A stretch of DNA of 64,000 nucleotides from Kiritimatiellia bacterium (lineage in GTDB: Bacteria > Verrucomicrobiota > Kiritimatiellia > CAIVKH01): contig JAOSKE010000001.1 of the NCBI GenBank assembly GCA_027493775.1, forward strand, positions 1,134,917-1,198,916, given 5' to 3'. Position 1 is the stretch's first letter; every line of letters begins with the position of its first letter. This document shows positions 9,743 through 19,283 of this stretch, piece after piece. The notes under the pieces are model-generated. The model saw nothing but the letters and a program-made list of their open reading frames with translations, was not told where the DNA came from and ran no database searches. The translations under genes were made by a program, and so were the position numbers.

Positions 9743-11209
9743 ATGAAGTGGTTTTGGAATAGTCTGGCGATCACCTGTCTGCTCGTCGGAAATGCGATGG
9801 CGTTCAACCTATCGCTCGAAAATGACCGCGTGACCATGCAGGTGGACCACACCCCTCTCCGCGAGGTGCTGCAACAATTCGCCGATCAGGGCGTGCGCGT
9901 GCAAATGGATCCGACGCTGGATGTGCTCATCACCGGCTCGTGCAGAAGTGCGCCGATCGAGGAGGCGCTTGATGCCCTGCTTCAGCCCTTCGCTTATGTG
10001 GTTACGTGGGAGCTTGTGCCCGGCCCGATTGCGGACCTGCCGAGGCTTGCAGAGATACAGGTATTTAAGCGGGGCGAGAACAAGCGCGTCGCGCCGCTTC
10101 CGCCGGAAACCAAACTTCGCCTCGCGCGCGGGCCACTACCAGACAGCCCGCTGTTCGTCGCCGATGAAATTTTACTCCGCGTAAAACCCGGCACACGTCT
10201 CGATGAATTCCGCGTGCTCCTCCGCGAGCTTGGGGCAAGCATCATCGGCAGCATCCCCGAGTTGGGCATCTACCAACTTCGCCTTCCACCCGGCGTGAAC
10301 ATTCCGGATCTTGTTGAACAGTTAAAACGAAACGCAATCCTGGCGGACGTCGAGCCGAATTATGCCGAACGTGTGCAACGCACGCCGATGCAGCAGGCGC
10401 TCGACTCGGCGGACGGACAACATCCAACGCCGCCAATTCATAGCGGCGCGGCGCCGCTCGCCATTCTCGACTCCGGACTGCTCGGAGGCGTCGGGATCGA
10501 TTCCGCCGTGGTCGGACAATACAACGCCATTTTTCCAAACGCCGGAATGAACGACCCGCAAGGACACGGCACACAAATGGCCCTCGTCGCAGCGGGCGCA
10601 ATTCAGCCCGGCGGCGCGGCCTCGTCATCGGAAGGCGTGCCCCTCCTCGCCATCCGTGCGTTTGACGAACAGGGGGCCACATCGAACTTCGCGCTCATGC
10701 GCGCCATCCAATATGCGATCGAAAAAGGCGCGCGCGTCGTCAATTTGAGCTGGGGCACGGAAACAGACAGCCGTTTCATCGCCGACGCAATCTCCTATGC
10801 GCAATCAAAAGGCGTGGTTGTCGTCGCGGCGGCGGGAAACAAGCCGACGGGCAAGGCGGTCTATCCCGCTGCCTACCCCGGCGTCGTTGCCGTCAGCGCG
10901 CTCAACGCGGATGGCACGGTGTGGAACCAGTCGAACTACGGCAACTTTGTCACGGTTTCTGCGCCCGGCTCCGCGCGTTTCCCGGTCGGTCACGAAGGAC
11001 CACCCGGCAACTATGCGGGAACCTCCATCGCGAGCGCGATGGTCGCGCGTGAAGTTTCGCTCTACTTCTCGCGAAATCCAAAGGCCACCGCGAACGACGC
11101 CATTCGCGCACTGGGCAACGCTGTGACAGATCGCGGCGACAAGGGGCGCGACCCGATCTATGGCTTTGGTGCGCTCGACGCAGCCGCGCAAGGGCGTCTG
11201 CGCAAATAG
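9743..11209 (+). CDS. secreted subtilisin-like S8 serine protease with N-terminal STN-like domain
   Basis: 488 residues. A signal peptide (about 1-20, ending NAMA) is followed at about 22-115 by a domain resembling STN, the short N-terminal domain of secretins and TonB receptors (TPLREVLQQFADQGV, IEEALDALLQPFAY). Next comes an S8 propeptide-like region (EILLRVKPGTRLDEF, ending NAILADVEPNYAE) and the peptidase domain with Asp in LAILDSG, His in DPQGHGTQMA and Ser in YAGTSIASAMVA. All three catalytic residues are present. It should act in the periplasm or outside the cell. An STN domain on a protease is unusual. It stands alone between the divergent rpsB operon and mdh. Confidence 0.88.
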   Translation: MKWFWNSLAITCLLVGNAMAFNLSLENDRVTMQVDHTPLREVLQQFADQGVRVQMDPTLDVLITGSCRSAPIEEALDALLQPFAYVVTWELVPGPIADLPRLAEIQVFKRGENKRVAPLPPETKLRLARGPLPDSPLFVADEILLRVKPGTRLDEFRVLLRELGASIIGSIPELGIYQLRLPPGVNIPDLVEQLKRNAILADVEPNYAERVQRTPMQQALDSADGQHPTPPIHSGAAPLAILDSGLLGGVGIDSAVVGQYNAIFPNAGMNDPQGHGTQMALVAAGAIQPGGAASSSEGVPLLAIRAFDEQGATSNFALMRAIQYAIEKGARVVNLSWGTETDSRFIADAISYAQSKGVVVVAAAGNKPTGKAVYPAAYPGVVAVSALNADGTVWNQSNYGNFVTVSAPGSARFPVGHEGPPGNYAGTSIASAMVAREVSLYFSRNPKATANDAIRALGNAVTDRGDKGRDPIYGFGALDAAAQGRLRK

Positions 11210-11325
11210 TGGGAAACCCGATTTGCCGACAAATGCACGGTTGCGCTTTTCGACCGCGCGTCTTCCTGCTAGTCTTAACAGATGTGCCTGTATAACGCAG
11301 GAAGTGAATGTTTAGGAAAGGAACC

Positions 11326-12330
11326 ATGAGCTACATCACCCAGGACAAACTCGTCATTCTCGGCGCCGCTGGCGCCATCGGATCAAACCTCACCCAATCC
11401 GCGCTCACCCTGGGCCTCACGCCCAATATCTGCATGTATGACCCGTTTGAAAAGGGACTCAAAGGCGCAGCGGAGGAAATGTATCACTGTGCATTCCCCG
11501 GCGCGAATGTCACCTGGACAACGGACATCGCCACCGCGCTGCGCGGCGCCAAATACATCATCTCCTCCGGCGGCGCCCCGCGCAAAGAAGGCATGACGCG
11601 CGAGGACCTGCTCAAAGGCAACTGCGAGATCGCCGCGCAACTGGGCAAGGACATCCGCGCGTATTGCCCCGACCTGAAATTTGCGGCGGTCATTTTTAAT
11701 CCTGCGGACATCACCGGACTGACCGTCCTCGTTCACAGCGGCCTGCATCCCTCGAAAGTCGGCACCCTCGCCGCGCTCGACAGCACGCGCCTGCAAACCG
11801 CGCTCGCGCAACACTTCCGCGTCGCGCAAGACAAAGTCACCGGCTGCCGCACCTACGGTGGACACGGCGAGCAAATGGCGCCCTTTGCGAGCACCGCAAG
11901 TGTGGACGGGAAACCGCTCTCCTCGCTCATCGGCACAGATGCGCTAACCGACGAGCAGTGGAAAGCCATTCAGCAACACGTTCGCCAAGGTGGCAAGAAG
12001 GTCATTGAGTTGCGCGGGCGCAGCTCATTCCAGAGTCCGGCCCACCAGACCATCTTGATGATCAAGGCGGTAATGGACGGCGCAGGTTATGCTTGGCCCG
12101 TCGGCTGCTATGTCAATCTTCCCGATGCCAGCTACACGCAAATTGCGATGGCAATGGAAACCACGCTGACAAAAAATGGCGTGAGTTATGTGATGCCGAA
12201 AGGAACCGCCGACGAGCTGGCAGAACTCAAAGCCTCCTACGGCCACCTCGTTAAACTTCGTGATGAAGTGATTGCCATGGGCGTGCTTCCACCGCTCGCA
12301 GACTGGTCCAGCGTCAACCCGAATCTCTAA
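11326..12330 (+). CDS. mdh: malate dehydrogenase (LDH/MDH superfamily)
   Basis: 334 residues. The Rossmann motif is LGAAGAIGSN. The substrate-loop arginines are in GGAPRKEGMTRED, which fits malate rather than lactate specificity. NPAD and LDSTR follow, and the proton-relay His is in YGGHGEQMAPF. It would interconvert malate and oxaloacetate with NAD in the cytoplasm. I chose the ATG at 11326 rather than one at 11308 because AGGAAAGGA lies just before it. Sequence features resemble the MDH-like group found in Bacteroidetes and PVC bacteria more than the enterobacterial enzyme, from memory only. Confidence 0.88.
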   Translation: MSYITQDKLVILGAAGAIGSNLTQSALTLGLTPNICMYDPFEKGLKGAAEEMYHCAFPGANVTWTTDIATALRGAKYIISSGGAPRKEGMTREDLLKGNCEIAAQLGKDIRAYCPDLKFAAVIFNPADITGLTVLVHSGLHPSKVGTLAALDSTRLQTALAQHFRVAQDKVTGCRTYGGHGEQMAPFASTASVDGKPLSSLIGTDALTDEQWKAIQQHVRQGGKKVIELRGRSSFQSPAHQTILMIKAVMDGAGYAWPVGCYVNLPDASYTQIAMAMETTLTKNGVSYVMPKGTADELAELKASYGHLVKLRDEVIAMGVLPPLADWSSVNPNL

Positions 12331-12374
12331 TGCTCAAAGCTTAAACTGCTGCGCACCGAACGCCTTCGGCTTCT

Positions 12375-15300
12375 TTATTCATTAGGTTCATCCAATCTGA
12401 GGTAGAAGAAGGAGCTGGAGGATTCGGAGAAGGAGTCAGTTACGGAGTGGCGGCCGGGGTCTTGGGGGGCACCGATCAAGGGCAGGAAGGGTCCGGCGAT
12501 ATTGGTGCCATAGAGCAGGGTTGCTTTGCGGCCATCTTCAACGCTCCACTGGAGCACTGGCAGCGCAGCAGAGGTCGTATCAATATCCAACTTGAACACG
12601 CTCGTCGGATCATTCGGATCTGTCCCCGCAAGATACTCGTCGCGATTGCTCATTCCATCGGCATCATTATCGCCATCGGACGAGGAGGCCTGCCCGAAGT
12701 GCGCGATTTCCCACCAGTCTGGAAGACCGTTCTGATCAGTATCAACCAGCGCCGTGGCCTGTGGCGCCGTAGTCCTGAAGCCCCGGATCGCATCCGCGCG
12801 GCTCGACGAGACAACGATGCTCCATTCCCCCGTCACAGAGGCCCCCGGATCCAACGCGCCGTAATTCATCAATACCTTGAGTGAAAGGTTGGCCTCTTGG
12901 CCGTTCGGATGGTTCGGATTTGCAAGCACGGTGTACGGATTCTGTCGGCTTAAGAACGATGCGTCGAGTATCGCCGCAGGACTTTGTGAAACCAAGGCCA
13001 ACGTAATGCCGCAATGGACCGCCTCGGCAAGGGCCATCTCAGGGCGATTGAATACCGAAAGGATATAGTTCCGGGTATTCACAACCCCCTGAGCAAAGTC
13101 CGGATTCGGATCAAATGCATCCATCGTGACCAACTGCCCGATGGAAACGGCCCCTTCGTTCACCAACACATCCACAATATGAATCACCTTGTCTTCATCG
13201 CCAAAGGAGACATCGCGCGTAAATCGCAGGCCCGCCGCCGGCATCCCGGAGATCACCGCCCGGTTGAGAGACCCCTGGCTGAGCTTCTCAACCACGGGCC
13301 CTTCCGCCCAGCCCACTCCATTCACCACCCCGGGCGCGCCATTCCACGCCACGATATGCGAGGCCGGCGCCGACATCTGTCGCCAAACATCCACTCCGCC
13401 AAAACTGTTCAACCCCAGTCGGTCGAACCGAAGCCCTGCGCTCTGGTCGGACAGTAGAAAACGGCCCGGCTCATTCGTCGCCTGGATCGGAAGGTAAAGA
13501 TAATGTCCGTATAGATGAACAAGGCCGTCTTCCGGCGCGGCATCCTCTGCGCTGCCGCTCCAATACAGATCGTAAAGGTTGCAGGTCGCGCCACTCTCGG
13601 GAGGCGCCACGCGCAGGTAGTACACCCCTTCACGCGGAAGCGCGATGCGCAGGACTTCGGCGTCCTGTGTGGTGTCAGCGGTGGCGAGGAGTTGGCCATC
13701 CTGCTGGTACAACGCTAGGCTCAAGTCACCGTCTGCGGCATGGTGCAGGCAGGTCACCGCAAGCGAGACCAGCTCCGGCGGAACATCCAGCACATACCAG
13801 TCTTCGTCTCCGGCCGTGAGCATCTGAGCGAATTGACTGGAGGCCCATTCCCCGGGAAGCAGCGCACCGGCCGTCTGCTGGTTATTGTTTGGCTCGCGTT
13901 CGTCGTCCGCGCCGGTGCATCCCGACCAGGACGACAGCGCACTCCATTCAAGCGCATACGAGTTCCCGGAGTCTTCCCCGAACACCCGGAGGTAGACGGT
14001 GCCATGGGCAGGGACAACACAGGAAAACCCGGCTCCATCCGCATCCGGCGAACTCGTACACAATTCCACGCCATCGCGCGAATAAAGCGCCAGCTCCATC
14101 CCCCCGTGCGCCTCCGCAAAGCGCAGGCGCGCGCGAATGTCCTGCACCCCAATGGGCGCCTCAAGGGCATACCAATCATCATTCGCCTGAACCGCATAAA
14201 TCCACTCTCCCTGCGCTCCGCTCAAGTCGCTCGCACTCGACAGGGTATTATTCGGCTCAAATGCGTCATCTGCCCATTCATTGCGCATCACCGACATCAT
14301 AAACGCTTCGCGGGCGGATGCGGAGTTGGTCGCAAACACAACATACCAAAGCGCCTCGTTCGTTCCGCCCGGCTCGATCGTCCCGTGGTTCATCAGCAGC
14401 TTCAACGAGAGATTCGCCACGGCGCCGGCGGGGTCGCCGGGAGAAGACAGCACCGTGTACGGATTCACGCGGCTCAAGAACGAGGCATCCGGAACTGCCG
14501 CAGCAGAGACCGAACCAAACGCCAGCGTCGCTCCGTTCTTCACCGAGGAGGCCATGGTCATGTCTGCGGAGCCCATCACCGCAACGACGTCATTGCTCGT
14601 GCGCAACTCGGCGGCGTAGTCCGGGGTCGGGTTGACGCTGTCCATTGTAATAAGCGATGATAGCCCGACTTCTCCACGGTTCACTAGGCTATCGCGTACA
14701 ACAAGAACCGAATCGTTCTCTTCAAACGACAATAAGCGATGCAACTCCAGTCCCTCTACCGGCTCACCGTCAATGGCCAACCGATTCCATGTTGCTGCGC
14801 TCAACCGGGTAATCGTCGGCCCGGCGAACCAACCGATCCCGTTCGTTCGCACTGTGGCACCGCCGACCCCGATGACGTGGTTGACCAAAGCCGGGATGTT
14901 CCCCCAAAAATCCGTGCCTGCGCGGCCGCCGATGCCTTCCGGGTTATACCGTGCGCCTTCGGTGGGTTCCGGGGCCAACCAGCGGCCGGGTTGACCTTCT
15001 GTTGCGACTGGCAGGCGCAAGTAGCGGCCGGTAAGATACTCAACCGGAGCGTTCTCTCTCGGCGCGGTCGAGGCGATCAAGTTATAGGGAATACATTGGG
15101 CCACACCGATGGAGCGCACTTCGATAAACACAGGGCCGGGTGATTCCAGCGGCGTATTCAGCGCGATAACTCCATCGGCTCCATCCGCTGTCCCTACAAG
15201 CGCTCCATACCGGTCATACACATTTACGCGCAGCGGACTTTCCACCTGACCGTACACTCCGGTCACGCTCAGGAATTCTTCTCCTCCCGGAACTTCAACC

Positions 15301-18300
15301 ACGTACCAATCCGGCGTTCCCGCGATACCCACGCCGCGCTGATCGGATAGCCATTCGCCAACCGCTATGGATGCCGCCTCTTCCACACTCTCGTTCGGCG
15401 CATACACATCGTCTCCGCCTTCGCACCCTTCCGAGGAGTCGGCGCTATTCCACACCAACTGGTATCCCGTGCCGAGGTTGTTCCCCGCTACCAACAGATA
15501 GTGTGGCCCAAAGTATGGGCTTCTCACATCAATGCTGATTCCTGACCCGGTCGGCGCACCTTCGCCCAACACCACTCCATTCTTGTCAAGGAGTTGAAGG
15601 CTCAACGTATCCGTGCTCGTCACGTATTGAATCGTTGCGCTTATGCGTTGGCGACCAAAGGGCACGTCCACTAGGTACCAGTCGTCGTCCGACTGCTTGG
15701 CAGGACGAGCGATCCCCTCATAGGGCGTAAAGTTCGCCGCTTCTTCCAGTGAATCGTTCTGTTCATACATGTCGTCGTCCAAGACGCGCACAAGCGTTTC
15801 TCGGACGGCGTATCCGTCCACGTTGTCGCTTGCCGTGAAGGTCAGCGTGTACTCCTGGCCGCCTTGGAACGAGACCGGGGTGAAAACAAGTGTTCCCACA
15901 GGGCCGGTTGTCGCAAACACGGCATTCGGAGGAAGCGGACCAGTTTCGATTACAAGAGCGTCTTCCGCGTTCACGTCTGCGGCGATGACGGCAAATTCGA
16001 CGGAGTTGTATTTTGCAACAATGATTACTTCGGGTGCTTCAAGTGTGGGCGGGGCGCCAACAACAATCGGAACCTCCAGAACACCAACGCCATCTACGGC
16101 GGTGGCAAAAAACTGTGCCGTATAGACCTCTGCAGCTTCTTCCTGTGTAGGGATATAAGTAAAGGTTCCACCGAACTCATTCGGCGTGAACACGGCTCCC
16201 GGCGGCAGGTTGCTTGCGGAGAACACCATGGCGTCTCCGTCCGGGTCTATGGCTTCTATTGCCAATTCAAGGGTGTTGGTCACGGCGATGCGTTGCGGCG
16301 GAAGGCCTGCGAACTCCGGGGGGCCTTGAATACGCAACTGCACGTGCGCGGTTGCGCTGCCGTCCATATCCGATACCGTAATGACAATATCAAAGCTCTT
16401 CCCTTTATCCGCTTCGCTCGCCTGATAGCTGAATGCGCGGCTATCGCCGGAGCCGGTCAGGGTCGCTCCCTCCGGGGCGCCGCTCATGCTGAAGGTCTTT
16501 ACGTCCCCGTTCGAGTCGCTTGCCTGCACAACGAAGCTGGCGGTCTCTCCCGCGAGCACGGCAAGGTCGTCTATCGACTCAATCACCGGCGCAGCGCCGA
16601 CGATCAGGTTCACACTGCTTGTGGAGACGCCATCTATATCCGCCGCGGTAAAGATCAGGTTGTGCACCTCGCCGCCCTGTGCGGCGGTCGGAGTGAACTG
16701 GAAGGTTCCCGCGCCGCCGGTGGCACTGAAGCTCGCGCCGGTGGGCGCGTTGAGCAACGAAAGTGTGATCGCATCGCCGTTCGCATCGCTGGCCTGCACA
16801 CTGAACTCCAGCAACTCGCCCACTCTCGCGCGTTGCGCGGGGATCGCTGTGATCTGTGGCCATATACCAACTTCAATGCTTGATGAGGCGCTGACAGAGG
16901 CTCCGAGGGCATCAACGGCCTTAAAACTCAGATTATATGTAGAACCAGCATGTGCGACGGTGGGTGTGAAGTTCAGAGTGCCTACTCCGCCAGTTGCAGA
17001 GAGGGTTGCGCCGGAGGGCACGCCGGATACGCTCAGTGTAATCGCATCACCATCCGCATCGGTTGCTTTTACGGAATACCGAAGCAGGGAACCGACATGG
17101 ACAAAGTGGTTGCCCGGCGCGGTAAAGACGGGGGGGCGATTATAGCGAACGCTCTTGCTGGTGGTGGCTCCCTTGGTAATCGCGGCGCTGATGTTTGCGG
17201 GCTTGACCCACGGGCTGGCCAACGCGGAAAATTCCACGGTATAGGTGCCGGTCTCAATGCTCCCTTCGGTCGTGCCGCTGTTCCGCCAGGTCGAGGTTCC
17301 TGTACGGCGCCACTGGGCTCCGGCGGTCCGGGCGTCAGCGGGTTCGATGGTCACGCTCAGCGAGCCAGTGTGCCGCGTGTAGGACTTCGTCATCGTTGCC
17401 GTGCCGCCTGCGGTGACGGTCACGCTCGCGTTTGCGGGCTTGTCCCAGTTGCTTATGGCCTTGAACTCGACCGTATGGCCGCCGGGCGCCACTCCCGACT
17501 CGGTCGCGCCGCTGTTCCGCCACGTCGAGGTCCCCGTGCGGCGCCACTGCGCGCCCGCGCTGCGCGCACCCGCCGGCTCGATCGTTACTCTAATGGAGCC
17601 GGTCTTCGGCTTCGGGCGGGCGTAGCCCTGATTAAACCACGTCTTGTTATAGCTCGCGCTCCTCGTTCCTGAAGAACACCAGCTTTGTTCTTTAACCGTT
17701 ATATTGTTTCCGCTTACAGCGGTTACAAAAGCCACATGTCCGCAGCAGCCGCCGCACCCATACGATGCGTCGCAGGCCGATGTATTATTCAAGGCAATAT
17801 CACCAACACGTGGATCAGACGTCACTTCATAATCGGGATTGGCCAAAAAAGCGGCCTTCCATGTGGCCGCATTGCCGCGAGGAGGGATATTCTTTCCCCA
17901 GTTGCAACACGCGGCATGCCAAGCGTACCATGTACAGTTGCCGATGCAGCACGGGAAGGGATTGCTGGCTCCACAGGGACAATTGTCCACTTCTCCACCA
18001 CAAGATGCCACGGCAGGAGCAATGCCCGCAGACGAGGACGCGAAGTTTTGCCAATAATTATTCAACGCAGAAGAAGGATTCCAAGCGCCTGACGGGCTAA
18101 AGGAAAATGTTTCAAGAAGCCGCTCGTAGACCTCTTGCATCAGCCCGCCATCCGCCTTCAAGTACGACACTTGGTACACCTTGTCCCCATGGGCAAAAAT
18201 GGTCGAAACAATTTGATAGGAGGACGAGTCGGGCAATCCGGCCTCGTGCTGAAGCGCATGCGTATGATCGTCGGCAACTGCGGCGGCGAACGACATCTCG

Positions 18301-18647
18301 GGTGTGAACGTCATAACATCCGCATTGCGGCCCATCCACGATGTCAACCCCAGTGCGCGTGGATTTTTCCAGACCTCAATCCAGATCGCCGCGCGACTCG
18401 TATGCACAAACTCCATGCGCTCAATGTATTGATACTCGACGCCATATTCCCAAACATCGTGCTGCACCTGCCAGCCGTCAACCGGCATGAGCACCGCAAA
18501 CTCCGACGAATCATTGGCAACCCACATCGTGGTCGGAATGGGGTCTGGCGGAGGAAAAGGGCTGTTTCGAGCGGCAAACACCGATGGAGCAAGAAGCCCA
18601 CAAAGGAGAATGGCTATCAAGGGCGCGTTGCCCCCAAAAATATGCAT
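12375..18647 (-). CDS. giant secreted CHAP-domain surface protein with PEGA, Ig-like and PPC repeats
   Basis: 2,090 residues from the ATG at 18647, which has GGGGGAG before it and starts a signal peptide ending PSVFA. Order: an unassigned region of about 190 residues; a Cys-rich CHAP amidase/peptidase domain at roughly 225-345 (Cys in NCTWYAW, His in CGHVAFVTAV); two PEGA repeats sharing AQWRRTGTSTWRNSG; five cadherin-like putative Ig repeats (DADGDAITLSVSG type); four pre-peptidase C-terminal (PPC) domains, each with a DDWY or DWYV motif; two copies of an unassigned module of about 250 residues (each with DASFLSR and NPYTVL); then a calcium-binding DTDQNGLPDWWE segment and a C-terminal beta module. 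CHAP enzymes usually cut peptidoglycan; here it is tethered to a large adhesin-like stalk. Upstream in-frame ATGs up to 18731 would put extra residues before the signal peptide. Confidence 0.88.
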   Translation of the reverse strand: MHIFGGNAPLIAILLCGLLAPSVFAARNSPFPPPDPIPTTMWVANDSSEFAVLMPVDGWQVQHDVWEYGVEYQYIERMEFVHTSRAAIWIEVWKNPRALGLTSWMGRNADVMTFTPEMSFAAAVADDHTHALQHEAGLPDSSSYQIVSTIFAHGDKVYQVSYLKADGGLMQEVYERLLETFSFSPSGAWNPSSALNNYWQNFASSSAGIAPAVASCGGEVDNCPCGASNPFPCCIGNCTWYAWHAACCNWGKNIPPRGNAATWKAAFLANPDYEVTSDPRVGDIALNNTSACDASYGCGGCCGHVAFVTAVSGNNITVKEQSWCSSGTRSASYNKTWFNQGYARPKPKTGSIRVTIEPAGARSAGAQWRRTGTSTWRNSGATESGVAPGGHTVEFKAISNWDKPANASVTVTAGGTATMTKSYTRHTGSLSVTIEPADARTAGAQWRRTGTSTWRNSGTTEGSIETGTYTVEFSALASPWVKPANISAAITKGATTSKSVRYNRPPVFTAPGNHFVHVGSLLRYSVKATDADGDAITLSVSGVPSGATLSATGGVGTLNFTPTVAHAGSTYNLSFKAVDALGASVSASSSIEVGIWPQITAIPAQRARVGELLEFSVQASDANGDAITLSLLNAPTGASFSATGGAGTFQFTPTAAQGGEVHNLIFTAADIDGVSTSSVNLIVGAAPVIESIDDLAVLAGETASFVVQASDSNGDVKTFSMSGAPEGATLTGSGDSRAFSYQASEADKGKSFDIVITVSDMDGSATAHVQLRIQGPPEFAGLPPQRIAVTNTLELAIEAIDPDGDAMVFSASNLPPGAVFTPNEFGGTFTYIPTQEEAAEVYTAQFFATAVDGVGVLEVPIVVGAPPTLEAPEVIIVAKYNSVEFAVIAADVNAEDALVIETGPLPPNAVFATTGPVGTLVFTPVSFQGGQEYTLTFTASDNVDGYAVRETLVRVLDDDMYEQNDSLEEAANFTPYEGIARPAKQSDDDWYLVDVPFGRQRISATIQYVTSTDTLSLQLLDKNGVVLGEGAPTGSGISIDVRSPYFGPHYLLVAGNNLGTGYQLVWNSADSSEGCEGGDDVYAPNESVEEAASIAVGEWLSDQRGVGIAGTPDWYVVEVPGGEEFLSVTGVYGQVESPLRVNVYDRYGALVGTADGADGVIALNTPLESPGPVFIEVRSIGVAQCIPYNLIASTAPRENAPVEYLTGRYLRLPVATEGQPGRWLAPEPTEGARYNPEGIGGRAGTDFWGNIPALVNHVIGVGGATVRTNGIGWFAGPTITRLSAATWNRLAIDGEPVEGLELHRLLSFEENDSVLVVRDSLVNRGEVGLSSLITMDSVNPTPDYAAELRTSNDVVAVMGSADMTMASSVKNGATLAFGSVSAAAVPDASFLSRVNPYTVLSSPGDPAGAVANLSLKLLMNHGTIEPGGTNEALWYVVFATNSASAREAFMMSVMRNEWADDAFEPNNTLSSASDLSGAQGEWIYAVQANDDWYALEAPIGVQDIRARLRFAEAHGGMELALYSRDGVELCTSSPDADGAGFSCVVPAHGTVYLRVFGEDSGNSYALEWSALSSWSGCTGADDEREPNNNQQTAGALLPGEWASSQFAQMLTAGDEDWYVLDVPPELVSLAVTCLHHAADGDLSLALYQQDGQLLATADTTQDAEVLRIALPREGVYYLRVAPPESGATCNLYDLYWSGSAEDAAPEDGLVHLYGHYLYLPIQATNEPGRFLLSDQSAGLRFDRLGLNSFGGVDVWRQMSAPASHIVAWNGAPGVVNGVGWAEGPVVEKLSQGSLNRAVISGMPAAGLRFTRDVSFGDEDKVIHIVDVLVNEGAVSIGQLVTMDAFDPNPDFAQGVVNTRNYILSVFNRPEMALAEAVHCGITLALVSQSPAAILDASFLSRQNPYTVLANPNHPNGQEANLSLKVLMNYGALDPGASVTGEWSIVVSSSRADAIRGFRTTAPQATALVDTDQNGLPDWWEIAHFGQASSSDGDNDADGMSNRDEYLAGTDPNDPTSVFKLDIDTTSAALPVLQWSVEDGRKATLLYGTNIAGPFLPLIGAPQDPGRHSVTDSFSESSSSFFYLRLDEPNE
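12376..12401. repeat. 26-base direct repeat, copy 1 (also at 32191-32216)
   Basis: This stretch encodes the last residues (LRLDEPNE and stop) of the CHAP protein on the minus strand and is identical over 26 bases to 32191-32216, which lies at a start codon in another gene run. Such identity between non-homologous positions is unlikely by chance and suggests a copied or recombined gene end. Confidence 0.85.
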
Positions 18648-19283
18648 GCATCTCCCCCGATACATTCGCACGCTGTCAACCATCAACGACAGCAGGGCGA
18701 GATTAGGGCAATGGAACCGTTGACCCAACATTTAAGACATTCGGCTACTGTTTTCTATATCGGCTTTATGCCGGTCGCAAAAAGCGCCTGTAAAGCGGTG
18801 CGCCAGACGATGCTTTACCCAACACTCTACACGCGCTCACCAATCTCTATCGCTACACCACGCAGAATCTTTCTTTGCTACCCAAAGGACTCGTGAACGA
18901 AGCACAAACTCTGTCACCCTTGCTGAAGATTAGAAACCCAACTTCGGGTATAATAGCTCATAAGAAGAATATCGGCCATATATTTTTCTATCCGGCTAGT
19001 TCGCGCGACTCGACGATCTCCGCAGCAACTCGACAACGGCTTCCTCATAGAAATCATTTATCGCTCTTTCCTCGTCGGCACTCTTCGTCTTCCCGTAGAC
19101 ATCTCTGCTTCTACCCAAAACACTCATTGAACCAGCCACAGGAAGATCTCTTCCTTCGTGCATCGCGGATCATCCTCACTCATCTTCAGCACATCATGAT
19201 TTTTACCGTTGTCCTGCACTAGACAAAACATATATTCTGTTGTCGATCTCGGGCGCTTCGATTCTGCGTCGGCAAGGAGTATG
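18648..19283. other. 636-base intergenic region between two divergent giant surface-protein genes
   Basis: This is more AT-rich than the flanking genes and has no open frame that looks coding. It should hold the promoters for both divergent genes. A perfect TATAAT occurs at 18949-18954 on the plus strand, but I see no convincing -35 box at the right distance. No tRNA or repeat was recognised. Confidence 0.5.

Noticed and set aside
13740..14660. Plus-strand open frame of about 306 codons within the CHAP protein gene
   Set aside because: Antisense to PPC and Ig-like domains, with a composition typical of a shadow frame and no recognisable family.
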